64,000 nt of DNA from Schizochytrium sp. TIO01 (Eukaryota > Sar > Bigyra > Thraustochytrida > Thraustochytriidae). The stretch covers positions 3,036,337 through 3,100,336 of the forward strand of contig SMSO01000037.1 in the NCBI GenBank assembly GCA_004764695.1, given 5' to 3'. The notes under the pieces were generated by a model that was not told the origin of the DNA, searched no databases, and was given only the letters and a program-made list of their open reading frames with translations. Position numbers and translations under genes: made by a program. The first letter of the stretch is position 1, and each line of letters begins with the position of its first letter. Shown piece after piece: positions 9,902 to 20,780 of the stretch.

Positions 9902-11069
9902 CTTATCACTTAAGCCTCAACCGCAAAAACCTCGACTTCAACCCTGCCTCAACGCCGCGCAACTCTGCTACAGCACTCGAGTCACCTCCACAGCCACCAA
10001 GTGAGCGCTAGTCGCACACGCGTCGCGGTTCTGCTAGCCTCCTCGCCGAGCTGGAACCTGAAAATCCGCAAGGCGTTAAACCTATTGGAAGCTTAAGAAA
10101 GTAAAATACTACTTTAAACTCGCATCTACTGCTTCCTCTGCCTCTTTCTCTCTCTCTTACTCCTCATTGATTCGTCCCCTCTTTGATCAAGGTCTTTCGT
10201 TCGTAGTACCTAAGTACCTACTGTGATGCAATGCAGGTATTGTATTCTTCATCACACATGGACTGCGATTGCTAGGAGCAAGCGCCTAGTACCTGGCTAG
10301 TATCTACTCTAGGCTGACCAGAAAAGCTAAACGGAAACATCGGGGCGAAATTTTGGAAAGGAAGAAAGATGGGCGAGGAATTAAAAATTGGCCAAGCGAA
10401 GGAGACCGCTAGCACATGCTCAAGCATGCGTCGTGGGTGAGGTTGCCTTGATTTAATTGCAACATGTACTTTTTGATAATGGCTATAGGAAGGATGGAAT
10501 GAAGGATTAAAGACGTATGTGGCCATTTCGTAGTGCTTCCGTACGAAATGTTATGCAAGGTGTAAAGCAATTAAAAAATAACAGCTCTATGACCGATGAT
10601 ATGAGATGGGCTGGAAAAGAATAGCGTTAGGATATAAAGTTTGCAAAGGCTTGTATGTAAAAGATTAAAGAGAATGTGGGAACCAACTGATTTGTTTTCT
10701 GAAGATCCAGGCCAGGCAACCGTATTTATTGTCGTAGCGAGTAATTACACCACCCTAGAGCTGTTTTCTTGCTGATAAGTTTCGTGAAATCAGACATTCT
10801 AAGTGCAGCGAGGAGATGATCAAGAAATAGTTCCTCCTATTTGAATAATTTATGTGCTTTAGTACGTACGAGGGATTATGTAAACGAAAATACGAATTAC
10901 TAAAAAACGTAGGACAAACACATGGGCAATAATTTCACATCTTAAGCTAGTCAAAAGTGTCAACTGAATACGGAGATGTTGAAAAGCAAATGGCAGACGG
11001 TCCATAACGTTTAGAGGAGAAGGATTCTGACTTTTGAGAAATAAGAAAAAAAGTAAAGCTGATATTTTG
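9902..11069. other. Intergenic, upstream of the repeat protein
   Basis: Holds the promoter of the SAXO-like gene. GTACCTA-type motifs occur at 10204-10219 and 10284-10296. The rest is AT-rich and unremarkable. Confidence 0.5.
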
Positions 11070-12590
11070 TCACAATGAAAGTTTGGGTGTTCGGCGGCTA
11101 CGCGCCTGCATAATAAGTGGTAACAGAAAAGCAGCCTCCTGAGCAATATCTTGATCCCAATCATCATTTAGTTGCGGTGAAGAATTGACAACAGAGTAGT
11201 CGGGATTATTGGCTTGGGCGTTCAAAGAGGAGGAAGATTGTGATGGTCTGATAAGACTCCGAGGTGACAAAGAGTAATCCCTTGGTATAATTACACTTGA
11301 AGAAGAGGAGCTCGATGAGGATGAAGATGAGGATGAGGATGGCAACAAAGAAGAGGCCATAGGGGGTGATGCTCGATCTGATCTAGACGACAGAGTGTAA
11401 GATTCGCCAAGACTTTGCACGAGAGGCCTGGGACGCTTTGCACCAGGATTTTCTCGGTCCCCAGACGTGGAAACAAGGGTCCGTTTTTTAGCAGCCAGAG
11501 CAAGCCGTGCGGCCACAGCCTTTCGTCTTTCTTCCTCCGCTGCCTTTTGTTGCTGCTGTTGTTGTACAATAACAGATTCTGGTGTTGGCAAAGGTGGCTC
11601 ATCAGAATCATCTTGTTGTGTCTGTAAAAGCTGCTGTTGTTGCTGTCCCAAATTGTTTTTTGGGGTTGTTTTAGAAGAGTGTTTAAGTGCTAACGATTGT
11701 GTTTCTTTTTGCTGTTGAGATTGCTGTGGTGGTTGTGTTTGAAAATGTAAAGGGCTTGATGTAGTCTTACGGGGCGGTTGTGTTGCAGAGTTCAAAAACT
11801 TGTTCCTGGAAACTTGCAGCTTCTGCTTTTGCTTCTGTTGGTGAACCTGCCGTGATTTGTTTGTTGTCAAATTAGTGTCACCATCAATCTGAGTCTGAGT
11901 GACATCGCTGCGAAGCTGTTGAGTATTATGCTGAGAAGCTGGTGTTATACTTGTTTGGGTTTGAGAGGCCTGTGGGAGTTGAGTAGCTTGCTGTGAAGTT
12001 CGCTTGGTGACGCTTGGTGGCAACTTTGTCGCCAGTTCTAGCTGTGTTACAGAATCCATGAGTGTAATTGAAGGTCTACCCCTCTCATGAGCCTCAGATG
12101 TCTTGGATCTACCAGACACGCCAACTCTTGCAAACTTTACCCCCATCTTTTGTTTTTGTTTTCGATCATTCGCAGCCACCAAATTCGCAACTGCTGTGCT
12201 ACTGCTTTTTGAAACCATAGATTCCTTGCCAGAAGCTCCAGATTTTTTGGACTCACTGTCTGCAGAGTTTTCTACGTCCAAAATATCATCCTTTGCTCCA
12301 ATTTGAGTTTCCACCCCTGAGTTTTCTATGCTATCTTCTGCGGCATCTTGGCCATCGCAACCAAGGATTAACGCGTCCTGGTCCTTTCCGTGTTCCTTGT
12401 TGGCCCCACCAATTGCCTCATCTTCGATCTGCACGAACGTCTGGCGCTCTCTTGAGACAACTGGCGTCGACGGAACGGCCCCAGGAGCCCTCACTCGCGG
12501 CTTATTCGACTTTGCGAGCCTCGAGGTTGCCTTCATCGCGGCCCATGCCGCAAACTGTTCAGTCTTTGGAAGCGCTGTTGACCTGACCAT
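11070..12590 (-). CDS. Disordered Q/S-rich hypothetical protein (506 aa)
   Basis: Not recognised. The frame is long, starts with ATG and is preceded by a short promoter shared with the divergent peptidase gene, so it is likely real. The N-terminal ~40 residues are basic and Ala-rich with a KPRVRAP segment. The middle (~190-380) is dominated by Gln and Thr, with Gln runs encoded by mixed CAA/CAG. A Ser homopolymer of ~16 residues lies near 430. The last ~45 residues are more ordered-looking, with an acidic NDDWDQDIAQEAAFLLP segment that could be a short helix. Lys/Arg clusters (KKRTLV, AKRPRPL) could be nuclear localisation signals. A nuclear regulatory or RNA-binding role is a guess from composition only. 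Confidence 0.65.
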   Translation of the reverse strand: MVRSTALPKTEQFAAWAAMKATSRLAKSNKPRVRAPGAVPSTPVVSRERQTFVQIEDEAIGGANKEHGKDQDALILGCDGQDAAEDSIENSGVETQIGAKDDILDVENSADSESKKSGASGKESMVSKSSSTAVANLVAANDRKQKQKMGVKFARVGVSGRSKTSEAHERGRPSITLMDSVTQLELATKLPPSVTKRTSQQATQLPQASQTQTSITPASQHNTQQLRSDVTQTQIDGDTNLTTNKSRQVHQQKQKQKLQVSRNKFLNSATQPPRKTTSSPLHFQTQPPQQSQQQKETQSLALKHSSKTTPKNNLGQQQQQLLQTQQDDSDEPPLPTPESVIVQQQQQQKAAEEERRKAVAARLALAAKKRTLVSTSGDRENPGAKRPRPLVQSLGESYTLSSRSDRASPPMASSLLPSSSSSSSSSSSSSSSVIIPRDYSLSPRSLIRPSQSSSSLNAQANNPDYSVVNSSPQLNDDWDQDIAQEAAFLLPLIMQARSRRTPKLSL

Positions 12591-12743
12591 GTGGACTTGA
12601 GGTCATTTTTTTTAATTTTTTTTTTTGGTGAAAAATAAATTTTCATTATTCCTTTCTTCTCAAATCGAAGATACAATTACTTTGCCCACAAAACCGATTC
12701 TTCATTGTATTCGTCTTCGCCTTTCCTCGCCTGCGTAGCAACT
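12591..12743. promoter_or_regulatory. Divergent promoter region
   Basis: Only 153 bp separate the ATGs of two divergent genes, so both promoters and 5' leaders must fit here. It contains a T-rich tract (~12606-12630) flanked by AT-rich sequence. No TATA box or other named element can be assigned with confidence. Confidence 0.55.
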
Positions 12744-15086
12744 ATGAGCATCGCGAGTAGCCGCAGCCGTCGCGAGCATGTCGCTGATGCTCTCCGTACC
12801 CTGTTCCGCGCCGCTGGAGCCTCGCATGTCTCAGCAAGCGCTCGGCGCTCTGCCTGTGGAGGCGTTCTCATCGACTTGCAGCGCTCCCAGACTGATCTCG
12901 TGCGCATGACGCGACTCAAATCCGTCTCGAGGTTTTTGTATGCCACAGAGGACTGCCACAAACTTCCGAGTTTGCCAAGCTCTGAACAGAGCGACAATAC
13001 TTCCAAAGCCGGGTCCTTGCTCAAACTGGGCGTAGTTCCTGAAGAGGTGGGCGGTGTGGTCCTAGAGAGCTGGAGCCCTTTTGGAGACGCCTGCGTAAGG
13101 GTGCGCCAAGGTGCCAAGGAGGCCAAAGAGCTCTGGCTAGAGCTTTGGCGAGGCGATGTTGGACTCGAAAAGGCCACTAAAATATCTGATGCTGCTGGGA
13201 AGATTTACGATGATGTAGTCTTTGGAGGCGTGAGCTGGAACAGAAATTGCGACAAGATTGTCTTTGTGGCCGAGGTGAACAAACCCAAGGCATATGACAA
13301 TGCGTTTGAAATCAAGAAGAAGGCTGAAAGCGATGATCCTTCTGCGGAAAAGAAGAAAAAGGACGCGGAAAAACCTTTTTGGGAGGATAAGTATGAGTAC
13401 AAGGATGACTTTGGAGAAACGCTCGAGGGCAAGCAAAATCCCGGGATCTTTATGTGGGACCTTGAAGGAGAAGACAGTCAAGATGTGCGCCAGATTAAGG
13501 GCATTCCGGACGGCCTTGTTCCGGTTCAGCCAATCTTCGATGAGTCAGGTAATGGTATCCTTTTCAGTGGTATCGACCTGCCTTTGCGTAGATTGGGATT
13601 GAACTTTTGCCTCAACAGAACCACCAAGCTATACCACATGCCCGATGTTCAGCTCAAGAGTATCGATGATCAAAAAGACTCAGAGCCCAACGTAGAATGC
13701 AAGTGTTTGACACCGGATCTTGAGCTTGCGTTTGGTGCGCGATTTTCTGAGGATTTCTCGAGGCTTGTTTTCATGGGTCGCAAAGACCCCTTTGTAAGCC
13801 ACTCCACCTGCTTTGAGCTCTACGTCATTGATATGAAGAACAATGCTGTCGTGAACACGCGCATCGCTACCACTCGCCATGGAGCATACCCAGAATCGAG
13901 TGAATTCGCAGGTCTTTATGGTTATCACATTACCTTTGCCTCCCCAGGTTTCTTGTATAAAGGCAACCGCTGGTTTCTAATGCAGTCTCCTTCTCGTGGA
14001 CAAAATTGCTTGTTTCTTGTGGACCTTGATGGCCAGGATAAGGTCGCATGTGTTCCAGTTCTGGACCGTCAAGATGGTGAGTATGAGCTTCTCAAGGTTT
14101 ATGATGATTTTGCTTTGGTCAGATTCTCGGCCACCTCAGTCCCTTCACAAGTTTACCTTGTTCGTTTCGGCAACGACTCTTCCCCGCTCGAGGGTATCGA
14201 AACCAGCCTTGTTGAGGATGCTGCTCCATCCCCCACACCAGATGGTCCTATCGCCAAGCTTGTGGATGGAGTACGTCAAGCAACAGTCCAACTGGAGAAC
14301 GGAGCTGAAGGCTATCTTTGGCTGCCTAGTGGTGCTATTACAAAGGATCGCAATGTCCCATGCGTAGTGATGGTTCACGGAGGTCCCTTCAGTGCGTCTC
14401 CTCGTGACACTTTTTTGATTCTGCGAAACTTCTTCCTACTTCAAGGCGTCTCCGTTTTCATTGTTAATTACCGCGGATCTATTGGCTACGGTGAGGATTT
14501 TCTCAACGCCTTAGTCGGCGAAATTGGTATTGCGGATGTCTATGACTGCGGCGAACTTGTCCGTGAAGCACTCAAGCAGCATTCTGATGTTTTGGACCCA
14601 GCCCGCGTTGCTGTCTATGGTGGCTCGCATGGTGGTTTTCTGACGGGCTGGCTTGCTGGCCACCCGGAGTACAAGGACCTGTTTTGCGCAGGAGTTCTGT
14701 GGAATCCTGTTCTTAATCTGAACTACAACATCGTGGCAACTGATATTCCAGACTGGGTCCTTGGCTCTGCTGAAGGCAAGCCTATGCACCACGAGATCAC
14801 TGCTGAGCAAACAGACTTGCTCTTCAAGCGCTCACCAGCATCTGTAGCTGCGAATGTGACCATGCCTTGTTTGACCCTTCTCGGAGATTCAGACCTAAGA
14901 GTCCCACCGCACCAAGGCGTCTACTTTCATCATCAGCTGCGCGAGCGTGGTGTTCCTTCGAAATTATACATGTTTCCAGACAGTGGCCATGCCATTGCCC
15001 CGAGTGAGCAGAATATTAACGCAGTCTTTGAGCTCATGCTCTTCTTGCATGAGCATCTGCTTCCCACGGAGTTAGAATCGAAATAA
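12744..15086 (+). CDS. APEH: Acylaminoacyl-peptidase, S9C prolyl oligopeptidase family (780 aa)
   Basis: Releases N-acylated amino acids from blocked peptides in the cytosol. The N-terminal ~500 residues fit the beta-propeller of the family, with an unusually charged Lys/Glu/Asp insertion around residues 190-225. The C-terminal hydrolase domain starts near residue 530 with VVMVHGGPFSASP. The catalytic triad can be read directly: Ser628 in GGSHGG, Asp717 in DSDLRVPP and His749 in DSGHAI. VLWNPVLNL after the nucleophile matches the ARNPVIN segment of animal APEH. The length is close to the 732 residues of human APEH, with a short N-terminal extension. The ATG at 12744 is the first; the frame is open for 13 codons upstream with no other ATG. 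Single exon. Confidence 0.92.
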   Translation: MSIASSRSRREHVADALRTLFRAAGASHVSASARRSACGGVLIDLQRSQTDLVRMTRLKSVSRFLYATEDCHKLPSLPSSEQSDNTSKAGSLLKLGVVPEEVGGVVLESWSPFGDACVRVRQGAKEAKELWLELWRGDVGLEKATKISDAAGKIYDDVVFGGVSWNRNCDKIVFVAEVNKPKAYDNAFEIKKKAESDDPSAEKKKKDAEKPFWEDKYEYKDDFGETLEGKQNPGIFMWDLEGEDSQDVRQIKGIPDGLVPVQPIFDESGNGILFSGIDLPLRRLGLNFCLNRTTKLYHMPDVQLKSIDDQKDSEPNVECKCLTPDLELAFGARFSEDFSRLVFMGRKDPFVSHSTCFELYVIDMKNNAVVNTRIATTRHGAYPESSEFAGLYGYHITFASPGFLYKGNRWFLMQSPSRGQNCLFLVDLDGQDKVACVPVLDRQDGEYELLKVYDDFALVRFSATSVPSQVYLVRFGNDSSPLEGIETSLVEDAAPSPTPDGPIAKLVDGVRQATVQLENGAEGYLWLPSGAITKDRNVPCVVMVHGGPFSASPRDTFLILRNFFLLQGVSVFIVNYRGSIGYGEDFLNALVGEIGIADVYDCGELVREALKQHSDVLDPARVAVYGGSHGGFLTGWLAGHPEYKDLFCAGVLWNPVLNLNYNIVATDIPDWVLGSAEGKPMHHEITAEQTDLLFKRSPASVAANVTMPCLTLLGDSDLRVPPHQGVYFHHQLRERGVPSKLYMFPDSGHAIAPSEQNINAVFELMLFLHEHLLPTELESK

Positions 15087-16556
15087 ATAGAAGATTTGTC
15101 AATCCTGTTCCTATCAACGTGGTTCATCTTATTCTTAGAACCCCCCCCCCCCCCCCCCCTAAGATTATTAAAATTAGCACTGGCATGGAAAATCAAACAA
15201 AACTTAGTTTGTGCAGACCCTACCTGATTGCTTTGGAGATGAAGTCAAAGCTGCTGTGTACGAAGCGTTGTAATAAGAGAGTTTAAGATAAGAACAATTT
15301 CAGAATATTGACAAAAATATGAAATTATCTCACATTTATAAAACTTTTACTTTTGACAACAGATTTGGAGGTTCTCACTGTTGCAAATGTTGCTCGTCGG
15401 CAGCGTTATCTCAAAAAAAATAAAAAATATTAAAGTTTAAGTTTCCATTCATCATCAACTAATTATCGAAATCACCGTCACATATCATCAAATCTCAGAG
15501 ATGAATTTTTCCATGATTACCTCAACTTTCTAATTTCGTATTGGCCACTTTCAAGGTAACTAACCCGACAGTGCCCATGCGCATCCCTAGGATCATACCC
15601 ATTATCCTCTCGAACTACCAGTGTTGGTACTAGGTATCTAGGTACCACCTGCCTAGTATATAACTATTTTGTCAAGAAGAAGAGAATCGAGAGTTGCATC
15701 GCAGCCGCACAATTCAACACTTGAACTTCCGGTTTCGTGCAGTTCTTTGCCGTGTGTTAGATGCACTGCAGCGAGTGCGCACCTTTAAAAAGTTAGTAAC
15801 CACCTAGGAGGTTACTAGCACGAGTACGTAGCCGCAACTTCACTCCTTCAGCACAAAATGATGCGACGAGGGCGGGATACGCCAGCACTCACACAGCTTT
15901 CGTGAGAACGCGACATTCTTCAGCCTACCTGGCCTTTGGTCACCTTAGGGAGAGTAACGAGAACCGTGGTCATGCATACAGGAATCGTCAGAGTGAGGTC
16001 TTTGCTTGCATGAAGGTTTCATGTGGCTGCAGCTTAGAACTTGATGACCTATGGAGGTATTTGCAGCGCAAATTTCTGCAACTGTTATAATTGAGCGGTG
16101 CCGAGATGCACTCACGAAGACTCATATTGTCCATAGGATTAAACCATGAGAAGTTGTGTGTTTGATTTGCATTTATTATTTACATACGACTATAGTATTG
16201 TGAATGATTCATGACATGTCCCTCTCAATAATAACTGAGCTTTTCTCTTCTTTTCTTTTCTTCTTCTTTCGTTCTCTTTTCTCTAAGACTATTGTTATCA
16301 TAAGAGGAGTACAAGTACCTCCTTGTGCTTATATCAGAAGAGAAGAATTGCGAAGAGACGAAAAGCTAAAGTTGCGGAAGAAGAAGTTTGGAGGACTTAA
16401 TGAAACTGGGCGCAAACCACATTGTGACCTTAGCAGGCAAGGCTGAAGTCTCGGGCCTGCAATTGTCTTCTTTTTCTGACCCCTGAAAAGTTTGTAGAAA
16501 CGTTGTTAGGCTTCGCTTGCGTATTCACCTAGCCTCGCAAGACTTGATTCGTCAAG
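15087..16556. other. Intergenic between APEH and folD
   Basis: Holds a C homopolymer at 15141-15159 just beyond the APEH stop, AT-rich DNA to ~15540, and a GGTACTAGGTATCTAGGTACC motif at 15626-15646. No gene recognised. Confidence 0.5.
15141..15159. repeat. Poly-C tract (19 C)
   Basis: Uninterrupted run of 19 cytosines 55 bp after the APEH stop codon. On the minus strand it is a G-run. The length is liable to assembly error. Confidence 0.9.
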
Positions 16557-18169
16557 ATGGGATCTCACGACGAGAATGCCGATGGCCTCAAGGTCGCGGA
16601 AACCCCGGTCAAGGCTCCCGAAGGAGAGACTTCCGCTTCTGCCGCCAAGCCTGTCGATAAGTCCGAAATGACTAACCTTATCGATGGCAAGAAGCTCAGT
16701 GCCGAGATCCGCAATGAGGTGCGCATCGCCGTGGAAGAGCTCATGGAGAAACATGGATTGCAGCCCGGACTTGCAGTCGTGGTTGTTGGCGACCGTCCCG
16801 ACTCTGCGACATACGTACGTATGAAGAAAAAGGCTGCTGCTGAAGTGAACTTCTTGTCGGTCTCTATTGAGCTTGAAGAGTCTGTGAGTCAGAAGGAGAT
16901 TGAGGACAAGATTGACGAGCTCAACGCTCGCGATGACGTTCATGGCATCCTTGTGCAGCTTCCCCTTCCGGCTCATGTGGACGAGAATGCGGTGCTGAAG
17001 CGCATCAAGCTTGAGAAGGACGTTGATGGCTTTCTGGCGCAGAACATCGGCAACCTTTGCCTCCGGGGCGGAGACCCTCCCTTGGCGCTGCCCTGCACTC
17101 CTGCTGGCTGTGTGGAGCTCCTGCAGCGTTCTGGAGTTGAGTGTTCAGGAAAGCATGCTGTTGTGGTTGGTCGCAGCAACATTGTTGGCATGCCAGCTGC
17201 TCAGTTGTTGCTCTCTATGGATGCTACTGTTACCGTGGTTCACTCCAAGACTAAGAATATCGAGGAAATTGTTCGCATGGGTGATGTAAGTTAGAAGAAT
17301 TGTTCTTCTCCTAAGAAGAAAGGGCGAAAGTTATGGCCAATCGACTTGCTCAAATGCTATAATTTTGAGTGAAGGACAAAACGTTTTTGAGCAGAAGATG
17401 TGGATGTGAAAATGTACAACGGAAGACAGTGGCATGGTTTTCTGGAAATGCCTGGCTACTAAATTCACACCACCACTTCAAGGATTCAGAAAGGATCCCT
17501 TTCATACATATTGTTGTTCAAGCTCTTTGGATCGTGCTAATAAATTTGTTTCACGATTCGATTCGAGCGGGGGATTTAATGATAAAGAAAAATCGAGATG
17601 GCGGTGATTTGAGGTAATTGATGCATGCATAAAACAATGACTGACTAACTGAAAAATCGACAAAATCTTTGGTTGCACAAACGCTCAACTTTCCTACCAT
17701 GTGTGTATGCTGGTAACGCACTCAAACTACTTTCGCTTATCCTCGGTTCGGATAATTCTGGATCCCAATTGATATCCTCAAAATTGCTCAATTAAACGAA
17801 CGGCTTTTCGTGGTGGTATTTGCTGCTGTCAAATTGACTTGTATGTGATAAAACAATTTACAGATTGTCATTGCTGCAGTTGGACGCATGGAGTTCATCC
17901 GAGGCTCGTGGATCAAGCCGGGTGCTGTTGTGATCGACGTGGGTATCAACTCGAAACCGGACCCGAAGAAGAAGGCTGGTTACCGCCTGGTTGGAGACGT
18001 TGCATTCGATGAGGTCCAGCCTATTGCTGGACTCATCACCCCTGTACCTGGTGGCGTTGGTCCCATGACTATTGCAATGCTCTGCAAGAACACACTCAAC
18101 TTGGCGCGCCTTTCGATTGGTCTCCCGCGCATACCGCTTCGTCGTGGAGGCTCCCCTAACGATTACTAA
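16557..18169 (+). CDS. folD: Methylenetetrahydrofolate dehydrogenase/cyclohydrolase, two exons (344 aa)
   Basis: Bifunctional FolD/MTHFD-type enzyme: interconverts 5,10-methylene-, 5,10-methenyl- and 10-formyl-tetrahydrofolate. Exon 1 is 16557-17285 (243 codons) and exon 2 is 17864-18169, joined in phase 0. Residues 1-38 are an Ala/Pro/Glu-rich extension without clear targeting character. The catalytic region has [12 protein letters not shown] (Tyr and Lys of the active site), [14 protein letters not shown] and PCTPAG. The Rossmann half has [13 protein letters not shown]; exon 2 continues with IVIAAVGR and ends with the family signature [14 protein letters not shown]. The splice point falls inside the Rossmann domain, exactly where the homologous sequence needs joining. 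There is no formyl-THF synthetase domain, unlike animal MTHFD1. The product supplies formyl groups for purine synthesis. Confidence 0.95.
17286..17863 (+). other. Spliceosomal intron of folD (578 bp)
   Basis: Starts GTAAGT directly after the codons for MGD and ends TTTACAG before the codons for IVIAAVGR. The donor is a consensus match and the interior is AT-rich with in-frame stops. It is the only intron that can be placed with confidence in this window. Confidence 0.93.
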
Positions 18170-18879
18170 ATTTGTCCACCACCTCACTGGCGTACCAAAA
18201 GAGTGCACATTTAGGCTAGTGTAGGTAGGCCACATGGCCTGCTTACGCCTCTGGGTCCCTACATTATGTAGATAATGGCCTGGTCAGCGTTGGTCTTGGT
18301 GCTCGCTGCAATTGCGCTACTCAAATCACAACATACACGGTGATTATGCGGACCTGTTTATCTATAGAATGCGGAGCACGACATAGATTCGGATTGTCAA
18401 AGTCCCTGGGCATTTAACCTGCTTATACGTTCCTTTTCTTTCCTAGAATACAATGCAAGTCGTAAGATGAACACTTGAGAGAGCGCGGCAAAGTCATCGA
18501 TAGTTTTTCTCTCTCGCATAAGTGGTTGATACAGTGATAGATAATAGTGAGCTCCTTTTCCCGTTTGTAGTAAGGCACACGTACTTTGAAAAAGAAACCT
18601 TTTCTCGAGGTGGCGTGTGCCATGCGCCCTTCTTCGAAAGACTTTCCTGCCCAGAGCCTTGCGCTATCCAACTATACTGCTTATGAAATTTTCACCTCCT
18701 CGTTTGTGTCCTGTCTCTAAGATGCCCAAAAACATAAACTAAAAAATCTAAACTCAACACAACTCCTTGTCTCCGCTTGGCAGATAGAATCTTTGGTAAT
18801 AAAAAGATAGTAGTTCAATATGTTCACCTTCGTTTTCACCATTGCGTCCTTGTTCAGTGCCACAGATGTTGACTACCTT

Positions 18880-18989
18880 CTCGGATAAACAGTCCGTCTT
18901 AAGATTCATTGGAAACAAAATAACAAACAATAATTGATTACGCAGAAGCGCAGGTGCCCTATCGCTGCTGTACGATGTTACCTGAGTTT

Positions 18990-19073
<84 letters not shown>

Positions 19074-19288
19074 AGAAACAGTAATAACAAGTTCTGCGGC
19101 ACACATGCTCGGATAAACAGTCCGTCTTAAAATTCATTGGAAATAAAAAACAACAAACAATAATTGATTACGTAGAACCGCAGGAGCCCTATCGCTGCTG
19201 TGCAATTTTACTTGAGTTTACAACCAAAAGAAAAGACAAGAAAAGGAAACAATAATAACAAGAACTCGTGCAGCATATTACATGCCTT
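18880..19288. repeat. Diverged tandem duplication with CAA/poly-A expansion
   Basis: Copy 1 begins at 18880 and copy 2 at 19108, both with CTCGGATAAACAGTCCGTCT. They stay alignable for ~115 bp (through CTGTACGATG... in copy 1 and CTGTGCAATT... in copy 2) to a shared GAGTTTACAAC. Both then continue to a matching AATAACAAG segment. In copy 1 that join is replaced by (CAA)n at 18991-19020 and ~48 A residues at 19021-19068; copy 2 has only a short A/G-rich stretch. Confidence 0.8.
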
Positions 19289-20179
19289 GGAAAATGCTTT
19301 CCCAGAGATTGTGCCACTCATTCCATTCCAAGAAAGTTCAGGTGCGCAACCGCTCTTTGCAGAAAGTTTGGCATTTCTGCAACATCTCACCCTGTCTCGA
19401 ATCAGAGCCGAACTCGTGAAGAAGGCTCTGATAATCAACGATCCATCATGCATGCAATCCCAAAGCCATCCATTTCTCCTACTACTCCATCCTCGCATCT
19501 TCCACGTATCAAACCTCAGCATCGGTACCTGCGCCAGCAGCATTACAATCACATGCAGACAGACCAGCTTCATCCTCCTCCGCCTCTACTAGGTCCCTGT
19601 ACCTCTCGCTCTCACGAATGACAAGAGTTCACAAAGCCATGCGTACATTGCGGCCCTTGTGAGCGCCCAGAGGCCTTTCGTGCGTGTCAGACGAAGATCT
19701 TTGCGAGTGCTCCTTTACTAACGCACCTCCTCGCATGTTTTGGAGTGGAGTGGGCAGCTTTCTCGAGCCTCGGAAGAATCAGTTTCACCTGACCTTTCGA
19801 GGTCCTGGTTTTTACAGGTAAGCGAGTTGACGACTAACTAACTATCTAATTTCATGCATCCATCCATCTTCAGCGCCGAAGGACTCGCAGCGCAGAAGAG
19901 CAAACGAGCAAATGAGCATCGGCTTGGGCAGAAGCTGCTGCGGCCAATACGCGATAGTTGCGGGTTTTGTTGTAGTTTTGTTGTAAAACTAAGTCAACTG
20001 CGGCAGTGGAACTACGGAAGAAACCGCCCGCACTTTGTTGTTGTTTTCACCGCAGAGCTCTCCGCAGGGTCTGTCGAAGTGGAGTTCGCGCAAGAGGAGG
20101 GCGTCTACCTAGTTGTGCCCTCATCGATCCATGCATGCATTCATGTGTGTGCGTACTGGCCGCCAACATTCTCAACACC

Positions 20180-20207
20180 TTCATTTCATTTCATTTCATT
20201 TCATTTC
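20180..20207. repeat. (TTTCA)n microsatellite
   Basis: About five to six copies of a TTTCA pentanucleotide. Confidence 0.9.
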
Positions 20208-20280
20208 AATCCCTTTCCTTTCGAGTCAAATTGGAGTAGGTTTTGACACAAGGCGCCGCAAGTGGAGTCAGCGCGTTCGA

Positions 20281-20330
20281 TTCAACTCAACTCAACTCAA
20301 CTCAACTCAACTCAACTCAACTCAACTCAT
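20281..20330. repeat. (CAACT)n microsatellite
   Basis: About ten nearly perfect copies of a 5-bp unit, 75 bp after another pentanucleotide tract. Confidence 0.92.
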
Positions 20331-20671
20331 TCAGTTCATTCGTCTCTATGGATTTCCTGCCGGAGTCCATATAGCTACACATCTGTGGATTACAAGCTCG
20401 AAGTCGCCTTAGACGTGCTCGCCCAAGAGGAGCGCCGTGGCGCTGTTGCGGAGACGAGAGCGATGGAACCATTTGCGCGCACTTCCTGAGGCGAACCTGG
20501 GCTTGAGTCTGCAGCAGGATCAAGCAAGGGCCCACGCTCACGCTCGCACGATTGGGAGTGAGTGGGAATCTCTACCGGTTCGGCGATGGACCGTTCAATC
20601 ATGTTCCCGATGGCGACGATTGAAGTCCGACATGCCTTGCTCGAGGCGCCTAAGAAGTGCCGCAGGCGTGG

Positions 20672-20780
20672 ATTGATGCCATTGATGCCATTGATGCCAT
20701 TGATGCCATTGATGCCATTGATGCCATTGATGCCAAAGATGTCATTGATGCCAAAGATGTCATTGATGTCAAAGATGTGA
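20672..20780. repeat. 9-bp tandem repeat (ATTGATGCC)n
   Basis: About seven perfect units followed by variants with AAAGATGTC. Being a multiple of three it stays open in one frame as a Met-Pro-Leu repeat, but the surrounding frame is short and not convincing as a gene. Confidence 0.88.

Noticed and set aside
12705-12743. N-terminal extension of the peptidase
   Set aside because: It requires TTG as a start; the first ATG at 12744 gives a family-typical protein.
19622-19790. Short plus-strand frame with CVHCGPCERPEAFRAC, resembling a zinc or Fe-S motif
   Set aside because: Only about 55 codons, no ATG in a sensible place, no splice partners seen and no family match.
20262-20300. GTTCGATTC, another B-box-like match
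   Set aside because: It runs straight into a pentanucleotide repeat and no tRNA fold is possible.
20562-20780. Frame ending in Met-Pro-Leu repeats
   Set aside because: Driven by the 9-bp tandem repeat; the upstream part is short and unrecognised.
18880-20780. Possible CRISPR-like repeat array
   Set aside because: Repeats are contiguous microsatellites or a single duplication, without regular unique spacers, and the genome is eukaryotic.
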